A stretch of 64,000 nucleotides of DNA from Chryseobacterium arthrosphaerae (GCF_001684965.1 NZ_MAYG01000032.1:1-64000); one strand, 5' to 3'. Positions 26,606 to 34,976 are shown, numbered from the stretch's first letter. Made by a program: numbers and translations. The notes: generated by a model from the letters alone, not told the origin.

Positions 26606-28786
26606 CTATTGATCTTTATATAATGAAAATACAAATTGATGCATAAAATCTTCATCCTGATTGTAAAGAAATTCTTCAATAACGATCGATTCTTTTACCT
26701 GTACTGTATCGACAAGTAATTTGGCCAGATCATAATTGCCCAGATTCAATACCAGAGTATTATCTCCATATGCCCACTGTACCCACTGAGGTATTTTTTT
26801 TATTTCGCACCAGTCTTTCATTGCTGATAAAAAGCGGTTGTTATTATCCATATGCTGCAGCAATACTTCTGTATCTTCTTTTCTGATCTCCCATTGTGCC
26901 TTAGACAGAATGATGTTTTTATATTCCACTCTGGGTAAGAAGGAATACATTTTTTTAAGATCCCCCCAATGAAAACCCACTCCCGGACGTTTTCCCTGTG
27001 ATGACAAATCTGAAAGGAAATGATACACCGGTAATGAATCCAGTGAATAATTATGGGCATTCGTAAGATAAGGTTTCACTTCCCTATCCAGTTTTTTGGA
27101 ACGCAGCACTATTTTATTACCTCTTAAAGAAATATACAGGTCATCTACTGTGATCTGATTTTCTACAGGTAATGATGAAAAAGCCAGATAAGGAATTTCA
27201 TAATCCCTGAGCAGAGGACGGCGGATCACATTTCCGATTCTCGCCTCAGGAAGGTGAACAATTTCTGCTAAAAGTACATTCGGATCAAGTTCTTTTTCTT
27301 TATCTGTGACCGACTTCGTAAAGTTTTTTACTTCTGATTTTTCTGAACAAAATCTGGCAGACAGATTCGCAGCACTGCTTCCTCCTCCATAGAGATAAAG
27401 TTTTTCCTGATTTCCGGAAGCAACCAATTCTGCCATTACAGAGAAGGTTTCCGGAAGATTCTCCCAGTCTTCGTTAAAATCTTTAAAGTCTCCATCAGAA
27501 AGCTGAATGATATTTTCACCTTTCAACAGGCTCTCCTGTACTTTTTTATTTAAAATTAACTGTACAGGATTTAAGTGAATATCAATATTCTGCTGTGTGG
27601 CCGGTTGTGAAATATCAAGGTCTTCCAAATAAGGATGCAGACCTTTACCCGGATTATTCTGCCGGTAGCCTATCCCTATTTCCGTATCCATCGCATAGGA
27701 TAGTGATACTTCCTCTGATTCAAACTTCTCGCTAAAGGCTTTTTTAAATCTTTCAAAAACGCTTTGTGTATTGAATGGGGTTATCTTATTCAGAAAGGCA
27801 ATACCTTTTTTTAATTCTTTCTTCCAATACTTCGGTAATGTGTGCTCGTTCTGAAAATACATATCCGTCTGGAAAAGATGTTTTTGAAGATAATCGGTGT
27901 TAAAAGTTTTAATCAGCACTTCAATCTCTTTATAGAGTTCCACTGAATTTCCAATATTCTGATCAAGCTCCTCAAGTTTTTGTCGAATAGAAATCATGGT
28001 ACCTGCTTCTCCTTCTGCCCCGATTCTTTTTAATACCCTGATCATGCTGTTAAAAAAGTCCTCACCGGAAACGTTGGGTTCCAGTTCGCTGACCAAAATC
28101 TGGCTCTCAATAAGCTCATCAATAAATTCTGCTGCCTCTTCATACGTAATTTCATCAGTGACCAGGATTTGAATGATCTGATCTATAGTCTTGCCTGTTA
28201 TGGCAGTTTCCAGCACATCATCCAGTTCTTTTGAACGGAGAGCGGATGAAATAATATACTGCCTTTTTCCTTCAGAATATTCATACTCTACATAGCGTAT
28301 ACGGCGTCCTACTCTATAAATACTGTTATTGGGAAAGAAAAGAATCCTGTTTTTTATATACGGAATGTGGACCAGATCCTGGGATAAGCCCACTAAAAAC
28401 TGCATATCTAATTTGGTATCTCTTATGCAGCTACGATCAGAATTATTTTTTTCCTGATCTGTAAAATGGCCTAATCCTACTCCCGCAAACAAACCAAACG
28501 GTGTACATCGGGTGCTGATCCGGTTATGGTATTTTAAAAGAGTCTGTATTAATTTTTCCTGTTTCCCGGAACTTAATTTTTTTCCTGATTTCCATGCTTC
28601 AATCTCATCATGTAAGTAAGGAGAGGCCAGATAAACGGCTTCCATATAAACAGGATCGGAAAAGATTGTTTTCAGCTCGTTTTCTGAAATACGATCATGA
28701 TCAGCCTTTTCCAGGAAATCCTGAAGCGTAAACAATGGTGAACGAAAGATATACTGATCAAAAAACTGATAGGGAAATCGGGACAT
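26606..28786 (-). CDS. Lantibiotic dehydratase, glutamylation part (split LanB)
   Basis: A 726-residue protein matching the N-terminal Lant_dehydr region. It would use glutamyl-tRNA to glutamylate Ser/Thr of a precursor. It opens MSRFPYQFFDQYIFRSP and carries the conserved KYHNRISTRCTPFGLFAGVGLG motif near residue 90-115 and the LNLGNYDLAKLLVD region near the end. Full-length LanB enzymes are about 1000 residues; here the elimination domain is the next gene. The ATG at 28786 lies 1 nt after the prolyl oligopeptidase stop. An upstream in-frame start at 28861 would overlap that gene, so it is rejected. Probable substrates are the two small precursors at 31067-31237 and 31440-31610. Confidence 0.9.
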   Translation of the reverse strand: MSRFPYQFFDQYIFRSPLFTLQDFLEKADHDRISENELKTIFSDPVYMEAVYLASPYLHDEIEAWKSGKKLSSGKQEKLIQTLLKYHNRISTRCTPFGLFAGVGLGHFTDQEKNNSDRSCIRDTKLDMQFLVGLSQDLVHIPYIKNRILFFPNNSIYRVGRRIRYVEYEYSEGKRQYIISSALRSKELDDVLETAITGKTIDQIIQILVTDEITYEEAAEFIDELIESQILVSELEPNVSGEDFFNSMIRVLKRIGAEGEAGTMISIRQKLEELDQNIGNSVELYKEIEVLIKTFNTDYLQKHLFQTDMYFQNEHTLPKYWKKELKKGIAFLNKITPFNTQSVFERFKKAFSEKFESEEVSLSYAMDTEIGIGYRQNNPGKGLHPYLEDLDISQPATQQNIDIHLNPVQLILNKKVQESLLKGENIIQLSDGDFKDFNEDWENLPETFSVMAELVASGNQEKLYLYGGGSSAANLSARFCSEKSEVKNFTKSVTDKEKELDPNVLLAEIVHLPEARIGNVIRRPLLRDYEIPYLAFSSLPVENQITVDDLYISLRGNKIVLRSKKLDREVKPYLTNAHNYSLDSLPVYHFLSDLSSQGKRPGVGFHWGDLKKMYSFLPRVEYKNIILSKAQWEIRKEDTEVLLQHMDNNNRFLSAMKDWCEIKKIPQWVQWAYGDNTLVLNLGNYDLAKLLVDTVQVKESIVIEEFLYNQDEDFMHQFVFSLYKDQ

Positions 28787-28787
28787 T

Positions 28788-30998
28788 TTATTTTGGGGTA
28801 TTGTCTTTGGGTTGATAATCCGGATGGCCTGTCTGCCAAAGAGCAAATGCAAAGATATCACTTAAGTTGGCATAACGCTGAATAACCGGAATATCTCCTC
28901 CATGCCCTCCTTCATAATCTATCTTTAAAAGAATAGGTTTATCAGATGTAGTATTTTTTAACAGTTGAGCTACAAATTTAGTAGACTGCCAAGGGGTTAC
29001 TCTGGGATCATTAATCCCTGTTGTAATGAACGCAGCTGGATATTGAATTCCTTTTTTCAGATTCTGGTAAGCATCCATTTTCAGGAGTCCTTTAAATTCA
29101 TTAGCATTTTTTACAGACCCGAATTCCTGGATAGAAGTCTGCCCTACCCCTCCCAGTTCGTTTCTTAAAGCATTCAAAATACCTGATTCTATGATCACGG
29201 CATTAAAAAGATCAGGTCTTTCAATCACCGCCATTCCGTCGGTAATTCCACCTGCACTTGCAGCCCATATTGCCATTTTTTTAGGTACTGAAAACTTTTT
29301 CTCTACCAGGTATTCCGCACAGGCAATAAGATCCTTCCATGAATTAGGTTTATTTTCTTTTTGTCCGCTGGTATGCCATTCGGTTCCTTTTTCTCCGCCA
29401 CCCCGTATGTGCGCCACTGCAATTACTCCGCCTTGTTTTGCCCATAGTAAATAACTGATCGCAAAAAAAGGATAAAAGGAATCTCCATAGGCGCCGTAAC
29501 TTCGCATGAGTACAGGAGCTGAACCATCCCTTTTTATATTTTTGTCATAGATCAGAGACATGGGAACTTCTGCTCCATCATAAGATTTAACGACAATTTC
29601 TTCTGCTACGATATCTTTAAATTCAGGATATTCTACAGCAGGAGCCATATTTTCAAGGGTGAATGTATTTTTCTGTAAATCATAACGGAAGCGCTGTTCC
29701 TGATTAAGCCATCCTGATCCCATCACCCACAGATCTGAGAAGTTTTTTCCTTTTGACTGTAAATTGATATTTCCATAAGTGTATGGAAGTTTAATGGGGA
29801 TTTCTTTACCATCCCGGTACAGATAAAGTTTCGCTTCAACACCGTTTTTAACAGTAACATAGTAAATACCGTCTTTTGTTACCACATGGCTTTTGAAAAC
29901 TTCATCTTTCTTTTCCGGCACCAGGACTTCAGGGTTTTTAAAATCCGGATTGCGTATATTGGTTTTACATAATTTGTAATTGGGGGAATTGTATCCGGAA
30001 AAAAAGATGATCTCATCATCTGTCAGCCGAAAATAATATACCTTGCTTTCTTTATCATACAACGGCTTCCAGTTTTTCTTACCGCTCAGCAGGTCTTCTT
30101 TTTTAATAATGAATGTATTCCTGTAATCTTCAGCATCTACCAATATTCCTATATAATACCGATCATCCGGATTGAATGCAAGAATAGCTGGATATTTCTC
30201 TTCAGAAATATTCAGATCAGGATTATTGGATCTTGAGAAAACGGGATGCAGCTCTTTAGGATCCTTCCCTATTCTGTAAAGAACAGACTGCATGTTTTTA
30301 TTCAGCTGCTTTGAGAGCGGGTCTATTACCGGGTAATAAATATAAAAGAAGCCGGAATTATCCTCAAGCCAGGTAATTCCGGCGATATTAGCCGGAGCCG
30401 TATTGGTAATTACGTGGGGATATACTTTTCGGGTATTTACATCCATCACAATTACCTCAGACATTTCTTTTCCGTTTTCAGACATGGAAATGGCAATTTT
30501 ATTACCATCCCAGCTAGGGCTTATGAAATTAATAATAAAGTTATGACCGCTATCTTTATCATTGTTTTTCAATGATGAAGTAAAATTAACCGGATCATAC
30601 AGTTCTTCTTCTTTACCATTAATTCCTTCTTTGTAGTACAGTTTTCCTACTTTTTCATTTCCGTACTTTTTTAAATAGAAATATTTGTCATTCCCTGTTA
30701 TTCTCAGATATGAGACTGAGTATCCCTGTCTTTTATCCAGCTTCAGCCTTTGTATTGTATGATAATCCCTGTTAGGAATTTTGCTCAGAACAGCTTCTGA
30801 ATATTCAGATTGGGATTTCATCCAGCCCTTCACCTGAGGGTCATCAAAATTTTCAAGATTCCTGAATTCATCGACTACTTTTGTGTCAAAATAGGTATCT
30901 GTAACAGGAACAGATGGTGGTAAATTATCAGACTGAGCGTTTAATAAACAAGAAAAAAATAAGATAGGAATAATAATTATTCTATTTTGCATACTCAT
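28788..30998 (-). CDS. Secreted prolyl oligopeptidase (S9A family)
   Basis: A serine peptidase of about 736 residues with a signal peptide (IIIIPILFFSCLLNAQ). The N-terminal half forms a beta-propeller domain and the C-terminal half an alpha/beta-hydrolase: AASAGGITDG (Ser near 581), TGINDPRVTPWQ (Asp near 664) and YEGGHGGD (His near 699). Members cut after proline in short peptides. It is the first enzyme of the operon with the split LanB (1-nt spacing) and lies just downstream of a lanthipeptide precursor, so trimming the exported product or its leader is likely; prolyl oligopeptidases are known leader proteases in some other lanthipeptide clusters, such as FlaP. Start: ATG 30998 is given; ATG 30992 is also possible. 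Confidence 0.85.
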   Translation of the reverse strand: MSMQNRIIIIPILFFSCLLNAQSDNLPPSVPVTDTYFDTKVVDEFRNLENFDDPQVKGWMKSQSEYSEAVLSKIPNRDYHTIQRLKLDKRQGYSVSYLRITGNDKYFYLKKYGNEKVGKLYYKEGINGKEEELYDPVNFTSSLKNNDKDSGHNFIINFISPSWDGNKIAISMSENGKEMSEVIVMDVNTRKVYPHVITNTAPANIAGITWLEDNSGFFYIYYPVIDPLSKQLNKNMQSVLYRIGKDPKELHPVFSRSNNPDLNISEEKYPAILAFNPDDRYYIGILVDAEDYRNTFIIKKEDLLSGKKNWKPLYDKESKVYYFRLTDDEIIFFSGYNSPNYKLCKTNIRNPDFKNPEVLVPEKKDEVFKSHVVTKDGIYYVTVKNGVEAKLYLYRDGKEIPIKLPYTYGNINLQSKGKNFSDLWVMGSGWLNQEQRFRYDLQKNTFTLENMAPAVEYPEFKDIVAEEIVVKSYDGAEVPMSLIYDKNIKRDGSAPVLMRSYGAYGDSFYPFFAISYLLWAKQGGVIAVAHIRGGGEKGTEWHTSGQKENKPNSWKDLIACAEYLVEKKFSVPKKMAIWAASAGGITDGMAVIERPDLFNAVIIESGILNALRNELGGVGQTSIQEFGSVKNANEFKGLLKMDAYQNLKKGIQYPAAFITTGINDPRVTPWQSTKFVAQLLKNTTSDKPILLKIDYEGGHGGDIPVIQRYANLSDIFAFALWQTGHPDYQPKDNTPK

Positions 30999-31066
30999 CA
31001 AAATTACATTGTCTAATAAATTCTATTATTAAACAATAATAAGAAATTAGATATTAATCCGGAAGA

Positions 31067-31237
31067 TTATTCGGTAGAATTAGTTCCTCCCTGAGGTTTG
31101 CTGGCATTTGGGGTAAACGTACAACCATTTTCAAAAACTAACTGAGTTCCTCCAAGTATTTTTCCCGGATTATTTATCTTAGCCATCTGTAGTTTTTTTA
31201 ATGATAATTTCTTCTCATTCTGAGTTCTCTTTTTCAT
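31067..31237 (-). CDS. Lanthipeptide-like precursor peptide 1
   Basis: A 56-residue peptide too short for routine gene calling. The leader has the LSLKKLQMAKINNPGKI block and ends ILGG (Gly29-Gly30). The 26-residue core begins TQLVFENGCTFTPN and contains one cysteine (Cys39), five Thr and two Ser, then a SKPQGG segment. It is homologous to the peptide at 31440-31610, with an identical LSLKKLQMAKINNPGKI leader block and the same CTFT and SKPQGG motifs. It lies directly upstream of the prolyl oligopeptidase and split LanB on the same strand and is their evident substrate. With one cysteine, at most one thioether ring can form. The Pro in the leader (NNPGK) and those in the core are possible prolyl oligopeptidase sites. 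Confidence 0.85.
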   Translation of the reverse strand: MKKRTQNEKKLSLKKLQMAKINNPGKILGGTQLVFENGCTFTPNASKPQGGTNSTE

Positions 31238-31263
31238 TGTAAATCTTTTTTAAAGTTCTCTAA

Positions 31264-31317
31264 CAAAGAACGCTTTTTTTTCGCCACAAAAAAACACACC
31301 ATTTATAAATTCATGAA
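31264..31317 (-). promoter_or_regulatory. Promoter and activator-like box of lanthipeptide precursor 1
   Basis: Read on the minus strand: TTCATGAATTTATAAA (31317-31302), then a 31-nt gap, then TTCTTTG (31270-31264) as the -7 region. The box and the spacing recur for precursor 2 and for the second grasp-with-spasm precursor. A TTTG lies 15 nt upstream of the -7 box, shorter than usual, which would fit a promoter that needs an activator. Confidence 0.5.
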
Positions 31318-31439
31318 TGTAATAATTTAAAAAACTGATAAACAGACATTTGTATAATACACAAAGCCGATATCGATCACTGGAATATGAAATATATGCT
31401 GTGCATCACAGCCGCAGAAGAAAAAGAAACAGGTATTTC

Positions 31440-31610
31440 CTATATTGTAGCGCCGCCGCCCCCCTGAGGTTTACTTCCATTGGATGTAAATGTACATTCA
31501 GCTTCCAAACCGATAAGAGTTCCTCCGAATATCTTTCCAGGGTTATTTATCTTAGCCATTTGCAGTTTCTTTAATGATAATTTTTTTGTGTTTGCATTGT
31601 TCTTTTTCAT
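31440..31610 (-). CDS. Lanthipeptide-like precursor peptide 2
   Basis: A 56-residue paralogue of the peptide at 31067-31237. The leader MKKNNANTKK continues into the shared LSLKKLQMAKINNPGKI and ends IFGG (Gly29-Gly30). The core begins TLIGLEAECTFTSNGSKP with one cysteine at the same place (Cys39) and ends in a glycine-rich GGGGATI. The start ATG at 31610 gives the same leader length as its partner. It has its own upstream box and promoter. A short GCTGTG / CACAGC hairpin (31398-31412) lies downstream without a T-run. It probably shares the split LanB and the prolyl oligopeptidase encoded further along the strand. Confidence 0.85.
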   Translation of the reverse strand: MKKNNANTKKLSLKKLQMAKINNPGKIFGGTLIGLEAECTFTSNGSKPQGGGGATI

Positions 31611-31635
31611 TGAAATTGATTTTAAAGTTGCAGGA

Positions 31636-31689
31636 CAAAGAAAACCTTTTTTTCCATACCCTTCATTTAATTATTTATAAATTCATGAA
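31636..31689 (-). promoter_or_regulatory. Promoter and activator-like box of lanthipeptide precursor 2
   Basis: On the minus strand TTCATGAATTTATAAA (31689-31674) stands 31 nt before TTCTTTG (31642-31636). The 16-nt box is identical to the one ahead of precursor 1, with the same spacing, and an upstream TGTTTATCAG is also shared by both. No TTG-type -33 box is visible, in keeping with activator dependence. Confidence 0.5.
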
Positions 31690-31815
31690 AACAGCAAAAT
31701 AAACAGCTGATAAACAAATGTTTAATAAAAATAAAATCATAAATAAAACCACAAAGTAATAATTAGAACCTAAAATCAATATTTTTGTATATTAGTTACG
31801 ACCAAGACTCAGAAG

Positions 31816-33561
31816 ATGAAATTCAAGTGCAGTATATTCCTCGTTTTAATTTTTAAATTATTTTTCGCTCAGAATAATTCTGTTGATACTTTAAAAGAAT
31901 ATACTTATACGGATCTGAAAGATAAGTTTTACAGTTACAACAGTATAGATAAAAATAAAGAGGCCAGGCTTATTTCTCAATACTACCTTCGAAAGGCAAA
32001 AAAAGAAAACAATAAAGATCAGATTTCAGAAGGCTACGTATTAATGCACTTTAATGAAAATCAAGCCAATGCCTTAAAATACCTCGACAGTCTTGCGGTC
32101 AGCACAAAAAACTCTACCAAAAATACTTACCCTGCCAGGGTTTATCTCCTGAAAGGAAATATATATTTTAAATTCGACAATCAGGTAAAGGCTTTAGAAA
32201 ACTATCTGATCGGATTAAAATATGCCAAAGAAAAAAAGAATGTAAGGCAGATTGCAATTGCCGATATCTGCATTGCCCATATGAATAATTATGTGGGAAA
32301 GCATCAGGATGCTATAAAAACATTCAGGTACTACCTTTATAATACAGACTATTTACATGAATCTGAGCTTCAGGACATTCATTTAAATCTCGCCAGCTCC
32401 TACCAGGATATCAATAAATTGGATTCTGCCAATATTTTAATTAAAGAAGGTCTTCAGTTTACTAAAAATGATGAATATCTGCACAATAAATATTTATCTC
32501 TATTTGGCTTATCATGTTTAAAACAAAAGAATTATAAAACGGCCATTGACAGTCTTACCAAAAGTAAAAAGTTCTTTTTGACAAAAAATAATGACATGGC
32601 CCTTAACTATGCCCTTATGTATCTCGGGCGATCCTATGCAGGCGCAGGACAGAAGGAAAAGGCCGTAGAAAACTTCATCAAAATTGACTCTGTTGTAAAG
32701 AAAACAGATAATTCTTTTCCGGAAATACGGGATGTATACACCTATTTAATAGACTATTACAAAGAAAAAAACGATAAAGAAAAACAGCTGTATTATATTG
32801 AACGTTTTCTGGATATAGATAAAAGACTTGATTCCCAGCACTGGTACCTGTCAAAAGAATTACCCAAAAAGTATGATACCCCGAATCTATTAAAGGAAAA
32901 AGAAGACATCATCAGTGACCTGGAAAGTAAAAGAACCATATTATATCTTTCTGTAGGCATCCTGATCATCATACTGATTCTTCTTTCTTATTTATACTTT
33001 AAATCTAAAAAAAGAGAAAAAGAACAGATTAAAATAGCTCAGGAACTTATTCAGAAGGTTCATGAAAACAATAGTATTCAATACGATACACTTCCTCAGC
33101 CAGAACCTATTACATTTGAGCAGGAACCAGAGACAGAGCAGACACCTGACCAGAAAGAAGAAACAAAAGACAAGAACACAAGTATTATCTCTGAAGAGCT
33201 AACCCAATCTATTCTCAGAGAGCTTGAAATCTTTGAGAGTAAAGAACAATTCCTTAACAAAGGAATAACATTGGGAAGTCTTGCAAAAAAAATAAAGACC
33301 AATTCAAAATACCTGTCTGAAATCATTAATACCCATAAAAGAAAAAACTTTGCGGCCTATCTCAATGATCTCCGTATTGATTATGCAATCAACAGACTTA
33401 CTCAGGACAAAAGATTCCGTTCCTATAAAATTCCTTTTATAGCTGAAGAATTAGGGTATAATAATGAGCAGGCTTTTACGCTGGCATTCAAAAAAAGAAC
33501 AGGGATCCCACTTTCTCTTTATCTGAAAGAAATTGATAAAGCGAAAGATAAAAACGTTTAG
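31816..33561 (+). CDS. Membrane-bound TPR / AraC-type transcriptional regulator 2
   Basis: A 581-residue paralogue of the regulator at 20183-21907. It has a signal peptide (FLVLIFKLFFAQ), TPR-like repeats to about residue 350, one membrane segment (LYLSVGILIIILILLSYLYF), a charged linker rich in Glu/Gln/Pro, and a C-terminal AraC-type double helix-turn-helix with GSLAKKIKTNSKYLSEIINT and NNEQAFTLAFKKRTGIPLSLYL. It stands between the leftward lanthipeptide genes and the rightward grasp-with-spasm cluster 2, a natural place for a regulator of both. A -7 box TATTTTTG (31780-31787) precedes it. The 3' end is followed by a large inverted repeat. Confidence 0.85.
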   Translation: MKFKCSIFLVLIFKLFFAQNNSVDTLKEYTYTDLKDKFYSYNSIDKNKEARLISQYYLRKAKKENNKDQISEGYVLMHFNENQANALKYLDSLAVSTKNSTKNTYPARVYLLKGNIYFKFDNQVKALENYLIGLKYAKEKKNVRQIAIADICIAHMNNYVGKHQDAIKTFRYYLYNTDYLHESELQDIHLNLASSYQDINKLDSANILIKEGLQFTKNDEYLHNKYLSLFGLSCLKQKNYKTAIDSLTKSKKFFLTKNNDMALNYALMYLGRSYAGAGQKEKAVENFIKIDSVVKKTDNSFPEIRDVYTYLIDYYKEKNDKEKQLYYIERFLDIDKRLDSQHWYLSKELPKKYDTPNLLKEKEDIISDLESKRTILYLSVGILIIILILLSYLYFKSKKREKEQIKIAQELIQKVHENNSIQYDTLPQPEPITFEQEPETEQTPDQKEETKDKNTSIISEELTQSILRELEIFESKEQFLNKGITLGSLAKKIKTNSKYLSEIINTHKRKNFAAYLNDLRIDYAINRLTQDKRFRSYKIPFIAEELGYNNEQAFTLAFKKRTGIPLSLYLKEIDKAKDKNV

Positions 33562-33584
33562 CACTCATATTCAATGATTTAAAA

Positions 33585-33629
33585 TTTCTAAATTCATGAA
33601 AAAAGTTTTTAATTTCATGAATTTAGAAA
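33585..33629 (+). promoter_or_regulatory. 17-bp inverted repeat containing two activator-like boxes
   Basis: TTTCTAAATTCATGAAA (33585-33601) and TTTCATGAATTTAGAAA (33613-33629) are perfect reverse complements around an 11-nt loop. The right arm reads toward precursor 2 and equals the lanthipeptide boxes except for one base. Its end lies 32 nt before ATCTTTG (33662-33668). It could serve as a regulator binding site, as a terminator for the gene ending at 33561, or both; there is no T-run after it. Confidence 0.6.
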
Positions 33630-33637
33630 TCTTCCTT

Positions 33638-33668
33638 TTGTACAATACATTTCATTCCTACATCTTTG
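33638..33668 (+). promoter_or_regulatory. Promoter of grasp-with-spasm precursor 2
   Basis: TTG (33638-33640), a 20-nt spacer and CATCTTTG (33661-33668), the same architecture as at 22097-22127. The transcript would carry a leader of about 130 nt before the precursor start. Confidence 0.6.
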
Positions 33669-33703
33669 CTCCAGGTAAAACGCAAAGATTTATTTTCTGT
33701 ATG

Positions 33704-33740
33704 TGTACAGTACAGGATTTAAATATAAAAGCTGATCAGC
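33704..33740 (+). promoter_or_regulatory. Leader palindromes shared with cluster 1
   Basis: TGTACAGTACA (33704-33714) and GCTGATCAGC (33731-33740) repeat the palindromes of the first cluster in the same order and at nearly the same distance from the promoter. A CAGGGATTATATG stretch follows both, close to the start codon. Confidence 0.55.
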
Positions 33741-33803
33741 ACTTCACCTTCCTCCGCCAGGGATTATATGGCAGACAAAGTATTAATTAAAAAAATTCTA
33801 ACA

Positions 33804-34010
33804 ATGAAAAAATTAATGGGAATGAAGAAAAGTTTTTCTTCACTAGAAAACAAAAAAATCAAAAGAAGTGAGTTGAAATTTGTAAACGGAAGTCTTATTG
33901 CCCTTGCAGACTATACGATCGAGTCTAATACAGCGCCAGCAGGATGTTATGAATCTGACCACTATGCTTATAACGGTGGTCCGTACAGAGGAAGAGTAAC
34001 AGTTTGCTAA
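33804..34010 (+). CDS. Grasp-with-spasm precursor peptide 2
   Basis: A 68-residue precursor. The leader MKKLMGMKKSFSSLENKKIK matches precursor 1, but the cleavage region reads FVNG (Gly29), not a double glycine. The 39-residue core is aromatic and glycine-rich, with an ADYTIESNTAPAG segment that offers Thr/Ser donors and acidic acceptors, and it has two cysteines (Cys48 and C-terminal Cys68). The core shares almost nothing with that of precursor 1, so the two clusters probably make different products. ATG 33804 is chosen by alignment with precursor 1; the frame is open back to 33768. A hairpin follows at 34022-34043. Confidence 0.85.
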   Translation: MKKLMGMKKSFSSLENKKIKRSELKFVNGSLIALADYTIESNTAPAGCYESDHYAYNGGPYRGRVTVC

Positions 34011-34021
34011 GTTATATAATA

Positions 34022-34046
34022 AAGGAGGGCTTGTTCCCTCCTTGTT
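34022..34046 (+). terminator. Hairpin/attenuator after precursor 2
   Basis: An 8-bp stem AAGGAGGG / CCCTCCTT (34022-34029 with 34036-34043) is followed by GTTATT. It is in the same place as the hairpin after precursor 1 and probably limits read-through into the modification genes. Confidence 0.7.
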
Positions 34047-34082
34047 ATTAATGATTATCTTGCTATAAAATCCAAATCACCT

Positions 34083-34976
34083 ATGAAAACACTGCGATCC
34101 ATAAAATATAGCATTTCAATTGTCTCTTTACTGCTCCTTTCATCCTGCAAAAAAAACTATATCACCTATTATAATAAAGTAAATGAAATAGACAGCATTT
34201 ACAGATTGGCCAATGATCCTAAACTGGCTATAAAAGAGTACCGGACATTATTCAAGGAATATGATCCCAAAAATCAGGAACGTATTGAAGAGTATTCTAC
34301 TTACATCACTCTTGCAGACCAGTATCATGAAGATTTCGGAGGAAAAGAAAGTTTGTATACATTAATTAAACTGGTTGCCCCGTATGGTAATAAATATAAA
34401 AAGTATCTGCCTCTTTTCAATAAATACGGAATCTCCAATACAGAAGCAGATCAAAAGGTTGGAGAATGGAAAAAAAGTCTGAACAAACAGCTTATTGATT
34501 CTTTTACCATAGCCGCCACTAGAGATCAGATAGGGCGGCCTGAAGATACTGCAACGGTAAGAAAAAATGTAGAAAAGAATGCCAGACTCTTTATGTGGAC
34601 ATTCAAGGAATATGGATTTCCTTCACAACAAAAGATAGGAATGATGGGAAATAACGGAAGAGGTTTCTTTATGCCTACCCTGCTTACCCACATGAATGAA
34701 TCTAAAAAGCATTATGCCTTCATCAAAGAAAAACTGTTGGAATACGTTAAGTCCGGAGATCTTACTCCACATGATTACGCATTAATGGATGATGCCTACA
34801 TGGGGAATAAGAAAAACATTACGCTCTATGGCTTTAATATGATTATCGTAAAAGATACTGCAGAAGCCAACCGTAACCGAAAAGCAATCGGTATCCCAAG
34901 TATGAAGCACAGTTCCAAAATAAGAAAAGATTTTTTTAAAAAACTGAAAGAAGATGATACTCATTATATCGAATAA
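34083..34976 (+). CDS. DUF6624-like lipoprotein of grasp-with-spasm cluster 2
   Basis: A 297-residue lipoprotein (SIVSLLLLSSC lipobox), paralogous to the one at 22556-23461. Shared blocks include YYNKVNEIDSIYRLA near the N terminus, a DQIGRP motif, KNARLFMWTFKEYGFPSQQKIG, LLTHMNESKKHY, LEYVKSGD and NRNRKAIGIPSM. The pattern in the C-terminal half resembles DUF6624. The function is unknown. Its 3' end overlaps the ligase gene by 23 nt, tighter than the 43-nt gap in cluster 1, so expression of lipoprotein and enzyme is linked. A role in producer protection or in handling the peptide outside the inner membrane is conceivable. Confidence 0.75.
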   Translation: MKTLRSIKYSISIVSLLLLSSCKKNYITYYNKVNEIDSIYRLANDPKLAIKEYRTLFKEYDPKNQERIEEYSTYITLADQYHEDFGGKESLYTLIKLVAPYGNKYKKYLPLFNKYGISNTEADQKVGEWKKSLNKQLIDSFTIAATRDQIGRPEDTATVRKNVEKNARLFMWTFKEYGFPSQQKIGMMGNNGRGFFMPTLLTHMNESKKHYAFIKEKLLEYVKSGDLTPHDYALMDDAYMGNKKNITLYGFNMIIVKDTAEANRNRKAIGIPSMKHSSKIRKDFFKKLKEDDTHYIE

